The notes: generated by a model from the sequence alone, not told the origin. Shown: positions 24,768-34,107, counted from the stretch's first letter. The stretch: 64,000 bases of DNA from Mannheimia sp041807705 (GCF_041807705.1 NZ_JBGTYY010000001.1:124001-188000); one strand, 5' to 3'. Numbers and translations are program-made.

Positions 24768-26615
24768 ATGTTTGAAAAACTCTTTAGATGGTTTGAGGCA
24801 CGGGTTGAAACCTACCCGAACGTAATGCCGAAAACGCCAAAATCAGGCTTAATTCCTTTTATTTTTGATGCTACCAAAGGTATGCGAATTTATATTCTCA
24901 TACTCACTATTTTAGTGGCAGCCGTTAGTGTTATCGAAGCCATATTATTCCAATTTATGGGTGATTTAGTCGATTGGATCAGCAAATACTCCCCTTCTGA
25001 GCTTTGGGCAGAAAAAGGCTGGACAATCGTAGGAATGTTCTTTATTGCGATACTCGCCGTCGTATTTGTTTATCTCGCCAGTAGTATTCGTTTTCAATCG
25101 CTACAAGGGGTTTTCCCAATGCGTTTGCGTTGGAACTTCCACCGCTTAATGCTCGGGCAAAGTTTAGGTTTCTATCAAGATGAATTTGCAGGTAGAGTAT
25201 CTGCCAAAGTAATGCAAACCGCCCTTTCCGTGCGTGATGTGATTATGACTTGTGCCGATATGTTGGTGTATGTGCTGGTTTACTTCACCACCTCCAGCGT
25301 GATTTTATTACAACTTGACGGCTGGTTATTCGTGCCGTTTATTTTATGGGTCATCTCATTAGCGGCAACCATTATCTATTTTGTACCGAAATTAGCCCAA
25401 GCCGCTCAAGAACAATCTGATGCCAGAAGTCTAATGACCGGTCGAATTACCGATGCTTACGCTAACATTGCCACCGTCAAACTCTTCTCTCACGGCAACC
25501 GTGAATCTGCCTATGCCAAAGAGTCTATGCAAGAATTTATGGTTACCGTACACAAACAGATGCGTTTAGTTACTGTAATTGAAACCGTCACTAACCTAAC
25601 TTCAATGGCATTAATTGTTTCAACTGCAGGTATCGGTTTATGGCTTTGGGGATCAAGTGTGGTAACCGCAGGGGCGATTGCGACCTCAACTGCTTTAGCT
25701 TTACGCATTAAAGGCTTATCACAATGGATTATGTGGGAATTTGCACGCCTATTTGAAAATTTAGGCACAGTACAAGATGGTATGATTACCCTTTCTAAAC
25801 CGCACAATGTGGTAGATAAAGAGAATGCTCAGCCGTTAAACGTAACCAAAGGCGAAATCAAATTTGAGAATGTGGATTTTGCCTACGATCCGAACAAACC
25901 ATTACTGAAAGATTTTGATTTAATCATCAAACCGGGAGAAAAAGTGGGATTAGTCGGTCGTAGTGGGGCAGGTAAATCAACGCTTACCAACCTGCTATTG
26001 CGTTTTTACGATATTCAAGACGGTTCAATTACGATTGATGGGCAAAATGTGCGGGATATCACGCAAGAAAGCCTCCGCTCACAAATTGGCTTGGTCACGC
26101 AAGATACCTCGCTACTCCACCGTTCCGTGCGTGAAAATTTAATGTATGGTCGCCCAACTGCTACAGAGGAAGAAATGATTAAAGCAGTTGAACAAGCCGC
26201 TGCGAGCGAGTTTATTCCAAACCTGCAAGATGCCAAAGGCAGAACCGGTTTTGATGCACACGTTGGCGAACGTGGTGTGAAACTCTCAGGCGGGCAACGC
26301 CAGCGTATTGCAATTGCCCGTGTAATGCTCAAAGATGCCCCAATTCTATTATTAGATGAGGCAACCAGTGCATTAGATTCCGAAGTGGAAGTGGCAATCC
26401 AAGAAAATCTAACCAAACTAATGGAAGGGAAAACCGTTGTGGCAATCGCCCACCGCCTCTCTACCATTATGGCGATGGATAGATTAATCGTGCTAGATAA
26501 AGGCGAAATTGTTGAGCAAGGCACACACGAAGAATTGCTTGCTCACAATGGCGTTTATGCAAGACTTTGGGCTCATCAAAGTGGTGGATTCTTGCCTGAG
26601 AATGTGGATATGTAA
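24768..26615 (+). CDS. ABC exporter (membrane and ATPase domains fused)
   Basis: A 615-residue half-transporter. The membrane domain has about six helices (residues 35-330). The ATPase domain follows, with Walker A GRSGAGKST near residue 400, the signature LSGGQRQRIAIARVML, Walker B LLLDEATSALD and the H-loop AIAHRLST. It begins MFEKLFRWFEARVETYPN at the ATG at 24768; the frame extends upstream through the luxS terminator. The substrate is unknown: lipid, drug or peptide export are all possible. It ends in a palindromic terminator. Confidence 0.9.
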   Translation: MFEKLFRWFEARVETYPNVMPKTPKSGLIPFIFDATKGMRIYILILTILVAAVSVIEAILFQFMGDLVDWISKYSPSELWAEKGWTIVGMFFIAILAVVFVYLASSIRFQSLQGVFPMRLRWNFHRLMLGQSLGFYQDEFAGRVSAKVMQTALSVRDVIMTCADMLVYVLVYFTTSSVILLQLDGWLFVPFILWVISLAATIIYFVPKLAQAAQEQSDARSLMTGRITDAYANIATVKLFSHGNRESAYAKESMQEFMVTVHKQMRLVTVIETVTNLTSMALIVSTAGIGLWLWGSSVVTAGAIATSTALALRIKGLSQWIMWEFARLFENLGTVQDGMITLSKPHNVVDKENAQPLNVTKGEIKFENVDFAYDPNKPLLKDFDLIIKPGEKVGLVGRSGAGKSTLTNLLLRFYDIQDGSITIDGQNVRDITQESLRSQIGLVTQDTSLLHRSVRENLMYGRPTATEEEMIKAVEQAAASEFIPNLQDAKGRTGFDAHVGERGVKLSGGQRQRIAIARVMLKDAPILLLDEATSALDSEVEVAIQENLTKLMEGKTVVAIAHRLSTIMAMDRLIVLDKGEIVEQGTHEELLAHNGVYARLWAHQSGGFLPENVDM

Positions 26616-26616
26616 C

Positions 26617-26650
26617 TGTAGGGGCGAAAAATTTTTCGCCCTTATTTTTA
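26617..26650 (+). terminator. Terminator after the ABC exporter, GTAGGG-type palindrome
   Basis: A perfect 20-base palindrome starting GGGCGAAAAA at 26622 and ending at 26641 is preceded by TGTAG and followed by TTATTTTTA. It is an intrinsic terminator and also a member of the short palindrome group described in the findings. Confidence 0.75.
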
Positions 26651-26825
26651 TTAATTGATTTGCAAATTTTTAGTAAAAGATGACCGCTTGTAGGGCTAAT
26701 AGATAATAATTTAACTATTCTCTTCGTTTATTTCTTCTGCCAAATCTCTCAAAAATTTGCAAGATTTCTCCCCTTTTTTCAGGTATCATTATCACCTTTA
26801 ATAACAATAATTTTTGGAGCAAATT

Positions 26826-28163
26826 GTGTCTTCCCTTTGGTCTGATTGCCTTAATCATTTACAAACGAAAGTATCGCCAACTGATTACAGCACTTGGCTA
26901 CGTCCTCTGCAAGCCAGTTCTGATAACGGGGAACTCACGCTTTATGCTCAAAACCAATTTGTTGAAAATTGGGTTAAAGATAAATTTTTAGCGGAAATTA
27001 CTGAATTAGCGCATTTTTTATCTAAAAACGACAATTTGGTTGTCAATTTAAGAGTGGGTATAAAACCTACCGAGCAACCAAAACCACAAATCAGCTTAAA
27101 AAACGAGTCTTCCGAATTTAGCAATACAGGCTTTAAAACGGGGTTAAACCCACACCAAACGTTTGATAATTTCGTACAAGGTCGTTCAAACCAACTGGCG
27201 AAATTAGTGGCTCAACAAGTGGTGGATAATTTAGGCGAAAGCCATTGTAATCCGCTCTCTTTCTATGCCGGCACAGGTTTAGGTAAAACCCACTTATTAC
27301 ACGCTATCGGTAATGAATTGGTTAAACGCAATCCAGCTGTGCGAGTGCTTTATATCCACCTTGAGCGTTTTTACCGTGATATTATCAAAGCCATTAACAG
27401 CTCAAATAACGATGCGGAAAAAATCAAAAAATTCTATCGCTCGCTTGATGTATTGATGATTGACGATATTCAATTTCTTGCTAATAAACCAAAAGTACAA
27501 GAAGAATTTTTACATCTACTCAATGCTTTATTTGAGCAAAGAAAGCAGATTATTCTAACTTCTGATGTTCTGCCTAAGAATATTGATAAAATTGATACGG
27601 CAATTAAATCTCGCCTAAGTGGCGGTATTAGTGCAACCATTGAACCGCCTGAATTGGAAACCCGTGTGGCAATTCTTCGCCAAAAAGCCTTAGAACGGGG
27701 GGCAGATTTACAAGAAGATGCGGCTTATTTGATGGGGCAAAAACTTCGCACCAATGTGCGTGAATTAGAAGGGGCATTAAATCGTGTGATTGCGTGGCAA
27801 AAACTCACACTTCGCCCAATTACGGTTGATGCGGTGCGTGAAACCTTACAAGACTTATTTGCCTCTTTCGATTACTTAATTACAATTGAAAATATTCAAC
27901 GCATTGTAGCGGAATATTACGGCATTAAAGTGGCGGATATAAAATCAAAAAGCCGTGCCAGAAGTGTTGCCCGCCCTCGCCAAATGGCAATGGCATTAGC
28001 AAAAGAGCTTACTAATCATAGCTTGCCTGAAATTGGCAGAGAATTTGGCGGACGAGATCACACAACTGTGCTACACGCCTGCAAAACGATTAATGAATTA
28101 CGTGATACCGAAAGCGGTATCCAAGAAGACTATATCAATTTAACGCGTAAATTATCATCTTAA
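26826..28163 (+). CDS. dnaA: Chromosomal replication initiator DnaA
   Basis: Binds DnaA boxes and opens oriC. The 445 residues start at the GTG at 26826 (MSSLWSDCLNHLQTK), with GGAG at 26816; the in-frame TTG at 26814 overlaps that site. Domain I covers residues 1-80, followed by a linker. The AAA+ domain has Walker A GTGLGKTHLLHAIG and Walker B MIDDIQFL. Domain IV ends with the DnaA-box-binding signature EIGREFGGRDHTTVLHACKTI. dnaN follows, but I see no DnaA-box cluster upstream. Confidence 0.98.
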   Translation: MSSLWSDCLNHLQTKVSPTDYSTWLRPLQASSDNGELTLYAQNQFVENWVKDKFLAEITELAHFLSKNDNLVVNLRVGIKPTEQPKPQISLKNESSEFSNTGFKTGLNPHQTFDNFVQGRSNQLAKLVAQQVVDNLGESHCNPLSFYAGTGLGKTHLLHAIGNELVKRNPAVRVLYIHLERFYRDIIKAINSSNNDAEKIKKFYRSLDVLMIDDIQFLANKPKVQEEFLHLLNALFEQRKQIILTSDVLPKNIDKIDTAIKSRLSGGISATIEPPELETRVAILRQKALERGADLQEDAAYLMGQKLRTNVRELEGALNRVIAWQKLTLRPITVDAVRETLQDLFASFDYLITIENIQRIVAEYYGIKVADIKSKSRARSVARPRQMAMALAKELTNHSLPEIGREFGGRDHTTVLHACKTINELRDTESGIQEDYINLTRKLSS

Positions 28164-28187
28164 GCTGTTAAGAATAAAGGAATGATT

Positions 28188-29291
28188 ATGCAAATTACGA
28201 TTACCAGAGACCAATTACTCAAGCCTTTGCAGCAGGTATGCGGCGTATTAAGCAGTCGCCCAACTTTGCCTGTGATTAACAATATTTTATTAGAAATTGA
28301 AGGCGATCGTTTATCTTTAACTGGAACGGATTTAGAAGTTGAATTAACCACCCAAGCTCAACTGCTACAAGCGGTCGATTTTGCAGGAAAATTTACCATT
28401 CCAGCCAAAAAATTCTTAGATATCAGCAAAAGTTTACCTGATGACAGCGTGATCTCCGTTGAATTCGAAGAAGATAAAGCGATCATCAAAGCAGGTCGTA
28501 GTAAATTTAGCTTAGCCACTTTACCTGCCAGCGATTACCCTAATTTAATGGATTGGAAGCCTGAAGTTGATTTCTCGATTGAGCAATCAACGCTTGCACG
28601 CCTAATTGACGCCACCCAATTCTCAATGGCAAATCAAGATGCCCGTTATTTTTTAAACGGTATGAAATTTGAGACCGAAGGCAATTTATTACGCACCGTT
28701 GCCACAGATGGACACCGTTTAGCCGTTTGCACAATGGTGCTAAACCAAGAACTTTTAACTCATTCGGTTATTGTGCCACGCAAAGCCGTACTTGAACTTT
28801 CACGTTTAGTTTCAACAACGAGTGATGAAGTTCGTTTAGAAATTGGCTCAAGCAATATCCGCATTACAATGAACGGTATTGTGTTCACGTCTAAATTAAT
28901 TGATGGCAGGTTCCCAGACTACCGCCGTGTTCTGCCTCGCAATGCAGATCGCATTTTAGAAGCGGATACTGAAACACTAAAACGTGCGTTAATGCGTGCG
29001 GCTATTCTCTCAAACGAGAAATTTAGAGGTGTGCGTTTAGCACTAAGCAATAACCTACTTAAAATTACTGCCAACAACCCAGAGCAAGAAGAAGCAGAAG
29101 AGATTATTGATGTAGCCTACGACAGCCCTGAAATGGAAGTGGGCTTTAACGTAAGCTATGTGTTAGATGTACTAAACACTCTAAAATGTCAACGAGTACG
29201 TTTCAGCTTAGTCGATTCCAGCTCAAGCTGCTTAATTGAAGATTGTGATAACCCCTCTGCAGAATATGTAATTATGCCGATGCGTCTATAA
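28188..29291 (+). CDS. dnaN: DNA polymerase III beta sliding clamp
   Basis: A 367-residue processivity clamp of three repeated domains. It starts MQITITRDQLLKPLQQVCGVL and contains RPTLPVINNILLEI, TDGHRLAV and the C-terminal YVIMPMRL, where the clamp-loader and polymerase cleft lies. I chose the second ATG (28188) because AAGGA is six bases upstream and it matches family length; the first ATG at 28182 is too close. The usual next gene recF is missing from this locus. Confidence 0.97.
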   Translation: MQITITRDQLLKPLQQVCGVLSSRPTLPVINNILLEIEGDRLSLTGTDLEVELTTQAQLLQAVDFAGKFTIPAKKFLDISKSLPDDSVISVEFEEDKAIIKAGRSKFSLATLPASDYPNLMDWKPEVDFSIEQSTLARLIDATQFSMANQDARYFLNGMKFETEGNLLRTVATDGHRLAVCTMVLNQELLTHSVIVPRKAVLELSRLVSTTSDEVRLEIGSSNIRITMNGIVFTSKLIDGRFPDYRRVLPRNADRILEADTETLKRALMRAAILSNEKFRGVRLALSNNLLKITANNPEQEEAEEIIDVAYDSPEMEVGFNVSYVLDVLNTLKCQRVRFSLVDSSSSCLIEDCDNPSAEYVIMPMRL

Positions 29292-29322
29292 TCCTAGATG
29301 CTCTAAATAATAAGCCCCTATT

Positions 29323-29465
29323 TGATCTGCCCCCAAAAGTTAACACTGATTAAGGTGCAGATTTTTTATGCCTAAATACAACTAATCTTTCAAAAAGCAA
29401 ATCAATGTTATCTCCAAAACAGTAAATCGGATCATTAGCACTATAACAATCACCTGCTAGCGAAA
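29323..29465 (+). mobile_element. Decayed end of an IS3-family (IS150-like) element
   Basis: TGATCTGCCCCCAAAAGTTA resembles the terminal inverted repeat of IS150-type elements. Thirty bases on, after a run of T residues, a frame reads MPKYN, stop, SFKKQI, which resembles the first residues of the small transposase subunit (helix-turn-helix OrfA). Later bases still give YLQNSKS in another frame. So roughly 140 bases of a frameshifted, truncated insertion sequence remain, just after dnaN. This is recognition by eye and needs a database comparison. Confidence 0.5.
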
Positions 29466-29506
29466 ACAAAAAGGACTAAGCCCGTGCAATACAGAACTTA
29501 GTCCTT
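29465..29506 (-). terminator. Terminator of the 348-residue membrane protein gene
   Basis: The 10-bp stem AAGGACTAAG / CTTAGTCCTT has a 16-base loop. On the minus strand it is followed by TTTTGTTTT, as expected for termination of the leftward gene that ends at 29575. Confidence 0.7.
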
Positions 29507-29574
29507 AAATTAAAATAGCCTAAATTTTAGATTTTAGATCAAAGCGTATAGCTTTTCGATACTACGCGTATTGA

Positions 29575-30621
29575 TTAGTGAGCCAAAGGGCGAGCTAAAC
29601 GATAGTTCGCAGCAGCTTTTTTCGAACCAAGCACACAAGCTACAAAGGTTAATAGTGTGCTAATTAACCAAAATAGACCAGAATATAGTGCAGCTTTACG
29701 AGCAGCTTCTTCAGCAGCAGCTAAAGCTTGTTCTGCTTTAGCTTTAGCATCAGCAACAGCTTGCTCAATTTTAGCTTTATATTCTTGATAAGCAGAAACT
29801 GCTTCATTGCGAATTTGCTGAGCTTCAGCTTCGCTTAAACCTTCATTTTTTAACTGAACGATGATTTTATCACCTGTTAACGCATTCTCAATTTCAGCAG
29901 CACGTTTTTTAGCATAATCATCTAGATTTTTCCACGTCTCGATGCTATTAAAGTCCATATTTTTGATTTCATTTTTAGTGGTATTAACCATTTTTTCTAC
30001 CACATTAGCAGACGCACTGATTTGCTCTTTAGAGAATGTATCGTTGTTTTTAGCAACCCATTGTTCAATATCTTCACGACTGATGTTGCCGGTAACTTGT
30101 TGATAAAGCTCTTGTGCTTTATTGGTAATGATATTAATCACATTACCTGATTCTCCAGCAGATGCCTCTTCTAGTTCTTCAGAAATAATAGAACCGATAG
30201 AACTTGAACTGATAACACTCGTAGTTACACTAGCTGTCGAATTGATCGCAGAACCTGCAGTACGAGCAACGTTACCTAGCCCGTTCATAGTTGAAAAAGT
30301 AGTGATAACGATGATAGTAGCGGCAGTCAAGATACCCGTTAAGACAGCATCTTTTGGTAAGATGTCAGTGCCATCACCAAATAAAGCTTCAGGTGCTGAT
30401 GCCTTAACAGCAAAATAGCCTGCAACAAAAGCACTGATTAAAGCTGTGATAACAGCATAAACGCCTGCAGCAATGCCAGCACCGCTTAAATCCAATGACA
30501 AGAATGAACCAACAACTAATGCTAAAGCAAACATAACCATGCTAACAACTAAGCCCATAACAAGCCCAGCCAAAATGCCGCGCCACGAAGGTCGTCTAGC
30601 TGCTGTATATGAATGTTGCAT
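29575..30621 (-). CDS. Unrecognised membrane protein with coiled-coil central region
   Basis: A 348-residue protein that I cannot assign to a family. Three hydrophobic segments lie near residues 16-40, 46-72 and 90-112. A Ser/Thr-rich stretch (about residues 120-145) follows, then a charged helical region (about residues 155-310) ending in Ala/Lys/Glu-rich heptads (AKAKAEQALAAAEEAARKAA). A final helix covers about residues 315-337, and the tail is basic. This could be an inner-membrane protein with a large extramembrane coiled coil. GGAG lies six bases before the ATG. It has a long leader and its own terminator. Confidence 0.7.
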   Translation of the reverse strand: MQHSYTAARRPSWRGILAGLVMGLVVSMVMFALALVVGSFLSLDLSGAGIAAGVYAVITALISAFVAGYFAVKASAPEALFGDGTDILPKDAVLTGILTAATIIVITTFSTMNGLGNVARTAGSAINSTASVTTSVISSSSIGSIISEELEEASAGESGNVINIITNKAQELYQQVTGNISREDIEQWVAKNNDTFSKEQISASANVVEKMVNTTKNEIKNMDFNSIETWKNLDDYAKKRAAEIENALTGDKIIVQLKNEGLSEAEAQQIRNEAVSAYQEYKAKIEQAVADAKAKAEQALAAAEEAARKAALYSGLFWLISTLLTFVACVLGSKKAAANYRLARPLAH

Positions 30622-31048
30622 ATTTTCTCCTAATAACCAATAAATAAAATAATATGAAATAGGGATTACTTATTTATCCAAAAAGCAACCTTATTAATTT
30701 ACTTAGGCTAACCAAATGAGCTAGCCATTTGATAAACGTTATCTTAATTCAATACATTTACCAAATAAAAAGCGATTGATTGAATTTAAATTTTAAAATT
30801 GATTGAAATAAATTTTCAATTAAAAATACTTCAAGCAAAATAAATTACTATCAATAGAAAAAAGAGAATACTCTCCTTTTCACTTTACGCTTCTATTATA
30901 ATCAAATTTATTTTTTAATAGTAGTTTTTTTAATAAGTTTTTACTACTTTTGTAACAATTATTACAATATTCTAGGTTTCTAATCATCCACTATGGCAAG
31001 AAATTTGTTTTTCTATGAAAAAATTAACCCTCAACATCAAAAATATAA
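30622..31048 (-). promoter_or_regulatory. Long AT-rich leader and probable promoter of the membrane protein gene
   Basis: No gene is visible in these 430 bases. On the minus strand a perfect TATAAT lies at 30895-30900, which would place the transcript start near 30888 and give an untranslated leader of about 265 bases. The matching -35 region is weak (TACTAT at 17 bases). I recognise no known riboswitch. The right end is the downstream flank of yfgM. Confidence 0.4.
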
Positions 31049-31082
31049 AAGCCTGATTGACTTTCTATTTTCAATCAGGCTT
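31049..31082. terminator. Terminator of the rodZ-ispG-hisS-yfgM cluster
   Basis: The 12-bp stem AAGCCTGATTGA / TCAATCAGGCTT with a 10-base loop has an A/T-rich flank on both sides. It is placed directly after the yfgM stop codon on the minus strand. Confidence 0.85.
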
Positions 31083-31087
31083 TATTT

Positions 31088-31708
31088 TTATAAATTATTC
31101 AAACGCACATCAATTAAGGTTTGCTCTTGAGGAGCCGCATTTAATCTAGCTTGTTCGTAAGCCATTTTAGCGGCAGGCTTATCACCTTTTGCAACAAGAA
31201 TATCGCCAATTAGGATTTGCTTACGTAACTCCCACGCTTTATCTTGAATCTGAGTAAGACCTGCAAGTGCTTCATCATAAGATTTTAATTGGTAATCCAC
31301 TTGTGCTAAACGAAAACGAGCCAAAGTTTTCAATGTAGAATCAGATTGAGTTAAAGCGGATTGTAACGCTACTTTAGCTGCAAAAAAATCGCCTTTTTCG
31401 ACCGCTTGTTTTGCTTGCTCAAATTGTGCAAAAGTCGCATAGCTTGAATCTTGATTATCCGCAATAAACTTTTCTACAAGCGGTTGATTTTTATTTGGAT
31501 TTTGCAAATAGCTCTCCATCACACGCTGATATGATGCGGAAGTCTTTTGTGCCGTTTCAAGCTGATGGTTTTTCCAAAAATTCCACCCCAAACTGGCTGC
31601 ACAAACTAAAATAATTGCGACTAAAATAGGGGTACCATTTTCCTTAAACCAATTTTTGGCATCTTCAAACTGCTGTTCTTCGGTTTTATTTAAATATTCG
31701 TTACTCAT
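31088..31708 (-). CDS. yfgM: YfgM family tetratricopeptide-repeat membrane protein
   Basis: A 206-residue protein with one N-terminal helix (about residues 29-46, TPILVAIILVCAASLGWNFW). A periplasmic TPR-like region contains YATFAQFEQAKQAVEKGDF and GDKPAAKMAYEQA. In E. coli YfgM works with the chaperone PpiD at the Sec translocon. It follows hisS by eight bases, the same order as in E. coli. The next E. coli gene, bamB, is not present here; a terminator follows instead. Confidence 0.9.
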   Translation of the reverse strand: MSNEYLNKTEEQQFEDAKNWFKENGTPILVAIILVCAASLGWNFWKNHQLETAQKTSASYQRVMESYLQNPNKNQPLVEKFIADNQDSSYATFAQFEQAKQAVEKGDFFAAKVALQSALTQSDSTLKTLARFRLAQVDYQLKSYDEALAGLTQIQDKAWELRKQILIGDILVAKGDKPAAKMAYEQARLNAAPQEQTLIDVRLNNL

Positions 31709-31716
31709 TTTTTCTC

Positions 31717-32988
31717 CTAAAATCGTTTATTAAGTTCAGCAATTAGTTCTGATTGTGCAATCGTAATCTGCTCAGAACCTGAACGCAGGTCTTTGATAAC
31801 CACTTTTTTTTCTGCCACTTCACTTTCGCCAATTACTAATGCAATCTTTGCTTCCATTTTATCTGCACGTTTAAATTGTTTTTGGAATTTTCCACCTGAA
31901 CAGTGGCTCATTACACGAAGTTGTGGTAATTCGGTGCGGATTTGTTCTGCCAGATGGAACGCATTAACTGTTGAGCCTTCGCCAGAGAAGACAATATACA
32001 CATCAACCGCTTTTGGTAAATCAATCTCTTTATTTACTTCTTGAACTAATAGCACTAAACGCTCTAAACCCATCGCAAAGCCTACACCTTGCGTTGCGTG
32101 TCCGCCAAGCTGTTCAACTAAGCCATCATAACGCCCACCGCCACAAACTGTGCCTTGTGAACCTAAAGCTGAAGTTACCCATTCAAATACGGTTTTGTTG
32201 TAGTAGTCTAAACCACGCACTAATTTCGGGTTGATTTCATAAGCAATGCCCATTGAGTCAAGCAATGCACAGAGTTGCTCAAAATGCTCACGGCTGTCAT
32301 CATCTAAATAATCCAGCAGTTTCGGCGCATCGTTTAGCACTTGTTGTAAGGCTTCGTTTTTAGTATCTAAAATACGCAGTGGATTTTTTACCAAACGTTT
32401 TTTCTCTTCTTCGCTCATTAAAGCGGTGTGATTTTGTAAAAAATTTACCAATGCAGAGCGATAATTCGCACGAGCTTCTAACGAGCCAATTGAGTTCAGC
32501 TGTAAAGAAACATGCTGATCGATGCCTAACTCTTTCCATAAACGAGCCGTTAAAATAATCAATTCCGCATCAATTTCTGGATTAGGAATGCCAAACACTT
32601 CCACACCTGCCTGGTGGAATTGGCGATAACGTCCTTTTTGTGGACGCTCGTGGCGGAACATTGGTCCTATATACCACAAGCGTTGTTCGTTATTATAAAT
32701 CCAGCCACGCTCAATTGCTGCACGCACACAACCTGCTGTGCCTTCGGGGCGAAGGGTTAATTGCTCATCATTATCCCAGAATGTGTACATTTCTTTAGAT
32801 ACCACATCGGTGACTTCGCCAATCGCACGAGCAAATAACGGCGTACTTTCAACAATTGGCATACGCACTTCTGAATAGCCATAACTTGCCAGTACATTAC
32901 GCACTTTTTCTTCCACCCATTGCCATAATGGGGATTCTGTTGGGGAGCAATCGTTCATTCCACGAATTGCTTGAATTGTTTTTGCCAC
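31717..32988 (-). CDS. hisS: Histidyl-tRNA synthetase
   Basis: A class II aminoacyl-tRNA synthetase of 423 residues. It begins KTIQAIRGMNDCSP. Motif 2 is GPMFRHERPQKGRYRQFHQAGVE near residue 110, the histidine-specific motifs are LVRGLDYYNKTVFEW and VCGGGRYDGLVEQLGG, and motif 3 is GVGFAMGLERL. A C-terminal anticodon-binding domain follows. It lies nine bases after ispG and is co-transcribed with it. Confidence 0.98.
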   Translation of the reverse strand: MAKTIQAIRGMNDCSPTESPLWQWVEEKVRNVLASYGYSEVRMPIVESTPLFARAIGEVTDVVSKEMYTFWDNDEQLTLRPEGTAGCVRAAIERGWIYNNEQRLWYIGPMFRHERPQKGRYRQFHQAGVEVFGIPNPEIDAELIILTARLWKELGIDQHVSLQLNSIGSLEARANYRSALVNFLQNHTALMSEEEKKRLVKNPLRILDTKNEALQQVLNDAPKLLDYLDDDSREHFEQLCALLDSMGIAYEINPKLVRGLDYYNKTVFEWVTSALGSQGTVCGGGRYDGLVEQLGGHATQGVGFAMGLERLVLLVQEVNKEIDLPKAVDVYIVFSGEGSTVNAFHLAEQIRTELPQLRVMSHCSGGKFQKQFKRADKMEAKIALVIGESEVAEKKVVIKDLRSGSEQITIAQSELIAELNKRF

Positions 32989-32997
32989 TATTTTTTC

Positions 32998-34107
32998 CTA
33001 TTTATTTACAACATCTATGCTATTATTTTGTTGTGCCACTCTCGCACGAATTTTAGCTTCTAATTGGTCGATTAATTTTGCATTGTCAAAACGCTCTTTT
33101 TGACGCACACCATCTAAATAGAAGCCACTCATTTTATTACTACCCGTTACACCTAAATCTGATACCAACGCTTCACCCGGCCCATTTACCACGCAGCCGA
33201 TAATGGAAACGTCCATCGGAGTAATAATATCTTCTAAACGCTGCTCTAGCTCATTTACTGTTGCAATAACATCAATTTCTTGGCGTGAACAGGTTGGGCA
33301 AGCGATAAAGTTAATGCCGCGTGAACGAATACGTAGTGATTTCAAAATATCAAAACCGACTTTAATTTCCTCAACGGGATCAGCCGCCAAAGAAATACGC
33401 AACGTATCACCAATTCCTTCTGCTAATAGTAAACCTAAACCAACCGCAGATTTAACTGAACCTGCTCTTGCACCACCTGCTTCGGTGATCCCTAAATGCA
33501 GAGGCTGATCGATCTGTTTTGCAAGAAGTCGGTATGATTCGACCGCTAGGAATACATCTGACGCTTTCACACTGACTTTGAATTGATCGAAATTAAGACG
33601 ATCTAAATGATCAACGTGGCGTAGTGCCGATTCTAATAATGCTTCTGGTGTTGGTTCGCCATATTTTTCTTGAAGATCTCGCTCAAGCGAGCCTGCATTT
33701 ACCCCAATACGGATCGGGATATTCTTATCTCTAGCACAGTCTACTACGGCGCGGATTCGCTCTTCGTTACCGATATTACCCGGATTAATTCGCAAACAAT
33801 CTACACCATATTCCGCCACTTTTAAGGCAATACGGTAGTCAAAATGGATATCTGCCACTAATGGCACATTCACTTGCTGTTTGATAACTTTGAAGGCTTC
33901 TGCTGCATCCATTGTTGGTACAGAAACACGTACGATATCCGCCCCTACTCGCTCTAAAGACTTAATTTGAGCAACAGTTGCTTCCACATCAGTGGTACGG
34001 GTATTTGTCATTGATTGTACCGAAATAGGTGCATCGCCCCCTACCGGCACATTACCCACATAGATTTTTTTCGATACCCGACGTTTAATTGGAGATTGAT
34101 GTATCAT
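32998..34107 (-). CDS. ispG: 4-hydroxy-3-methylbut-2-enyl diphosphate synthase (flavodoxin/ferredoxin)
   Basis: The penultimate enzyme of the MEP isoprenoid pathway, 369 residues. It has an N-terminal TIM barrel (GGDAPISVQSMTNTRTTD, LVADIHFDYRIA). C-terminal cysteines for the 4Fe-4S cluster lie in ACPTCSRQEID and IGCVVNGPGEA. Its electron donor is probably flavodoxin, whose gene is at 20416. It sits between rodZ and hisS, as in E. coli. Confidence 0.98.
   Translation of the reverse strand: MIHQSPIKRRVSKKIYVGNVPVGGDAPISVQSMTNTRTTDVEATVAQIKSLERVGADIVRVSVPTMDAAEAFKVIKQQVNVPLVADIHFDYRIALKVAEYGVDCLRINPGNIGNEERIRAVVDCARDKNIPIRIGVNAGSLERDLQEKYGEPTPEALLESALRHVDHLDRLNFDQFKVSVKASDVFLAVESYRLLAKQIDQPLHLGITEAGGARAGSVKSAVGLGLLLAEGIGDTLRISLAADPVEEIKVGFDILKSLRIRSRGINFIACPTCSRQEIDVIATVNELEQRLEDIITPMDVSIIGCVVNGPGEALVSDLGVTGSNKMSGFYLDGVRQKERFDNAKLIDQLEAKIRARVAQQNNSIDVVNK

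Noticed and set aside
26015..26524. 169-codon open frame opposite the ABC exporter ATPase domain
   Set aside because: The plus strand encodes unmistakable Walker A, signature and Walker B motifs across the same bases.
29292..29574. Truncated recF remnant after dnaN
   Set aside because: No RecF motifs (P-loop GxNGxGKT) in any frame of this gap; the visible remnant looks like an insertion sequence instead.
30122..30418. 98-codon open frame opposite the unknown membrane protein
   Set aside because: It mirrors the hydrophobic segments of the minus-strand gene, which has a good ribosome site, leader and terminator; this is a shadow frame.
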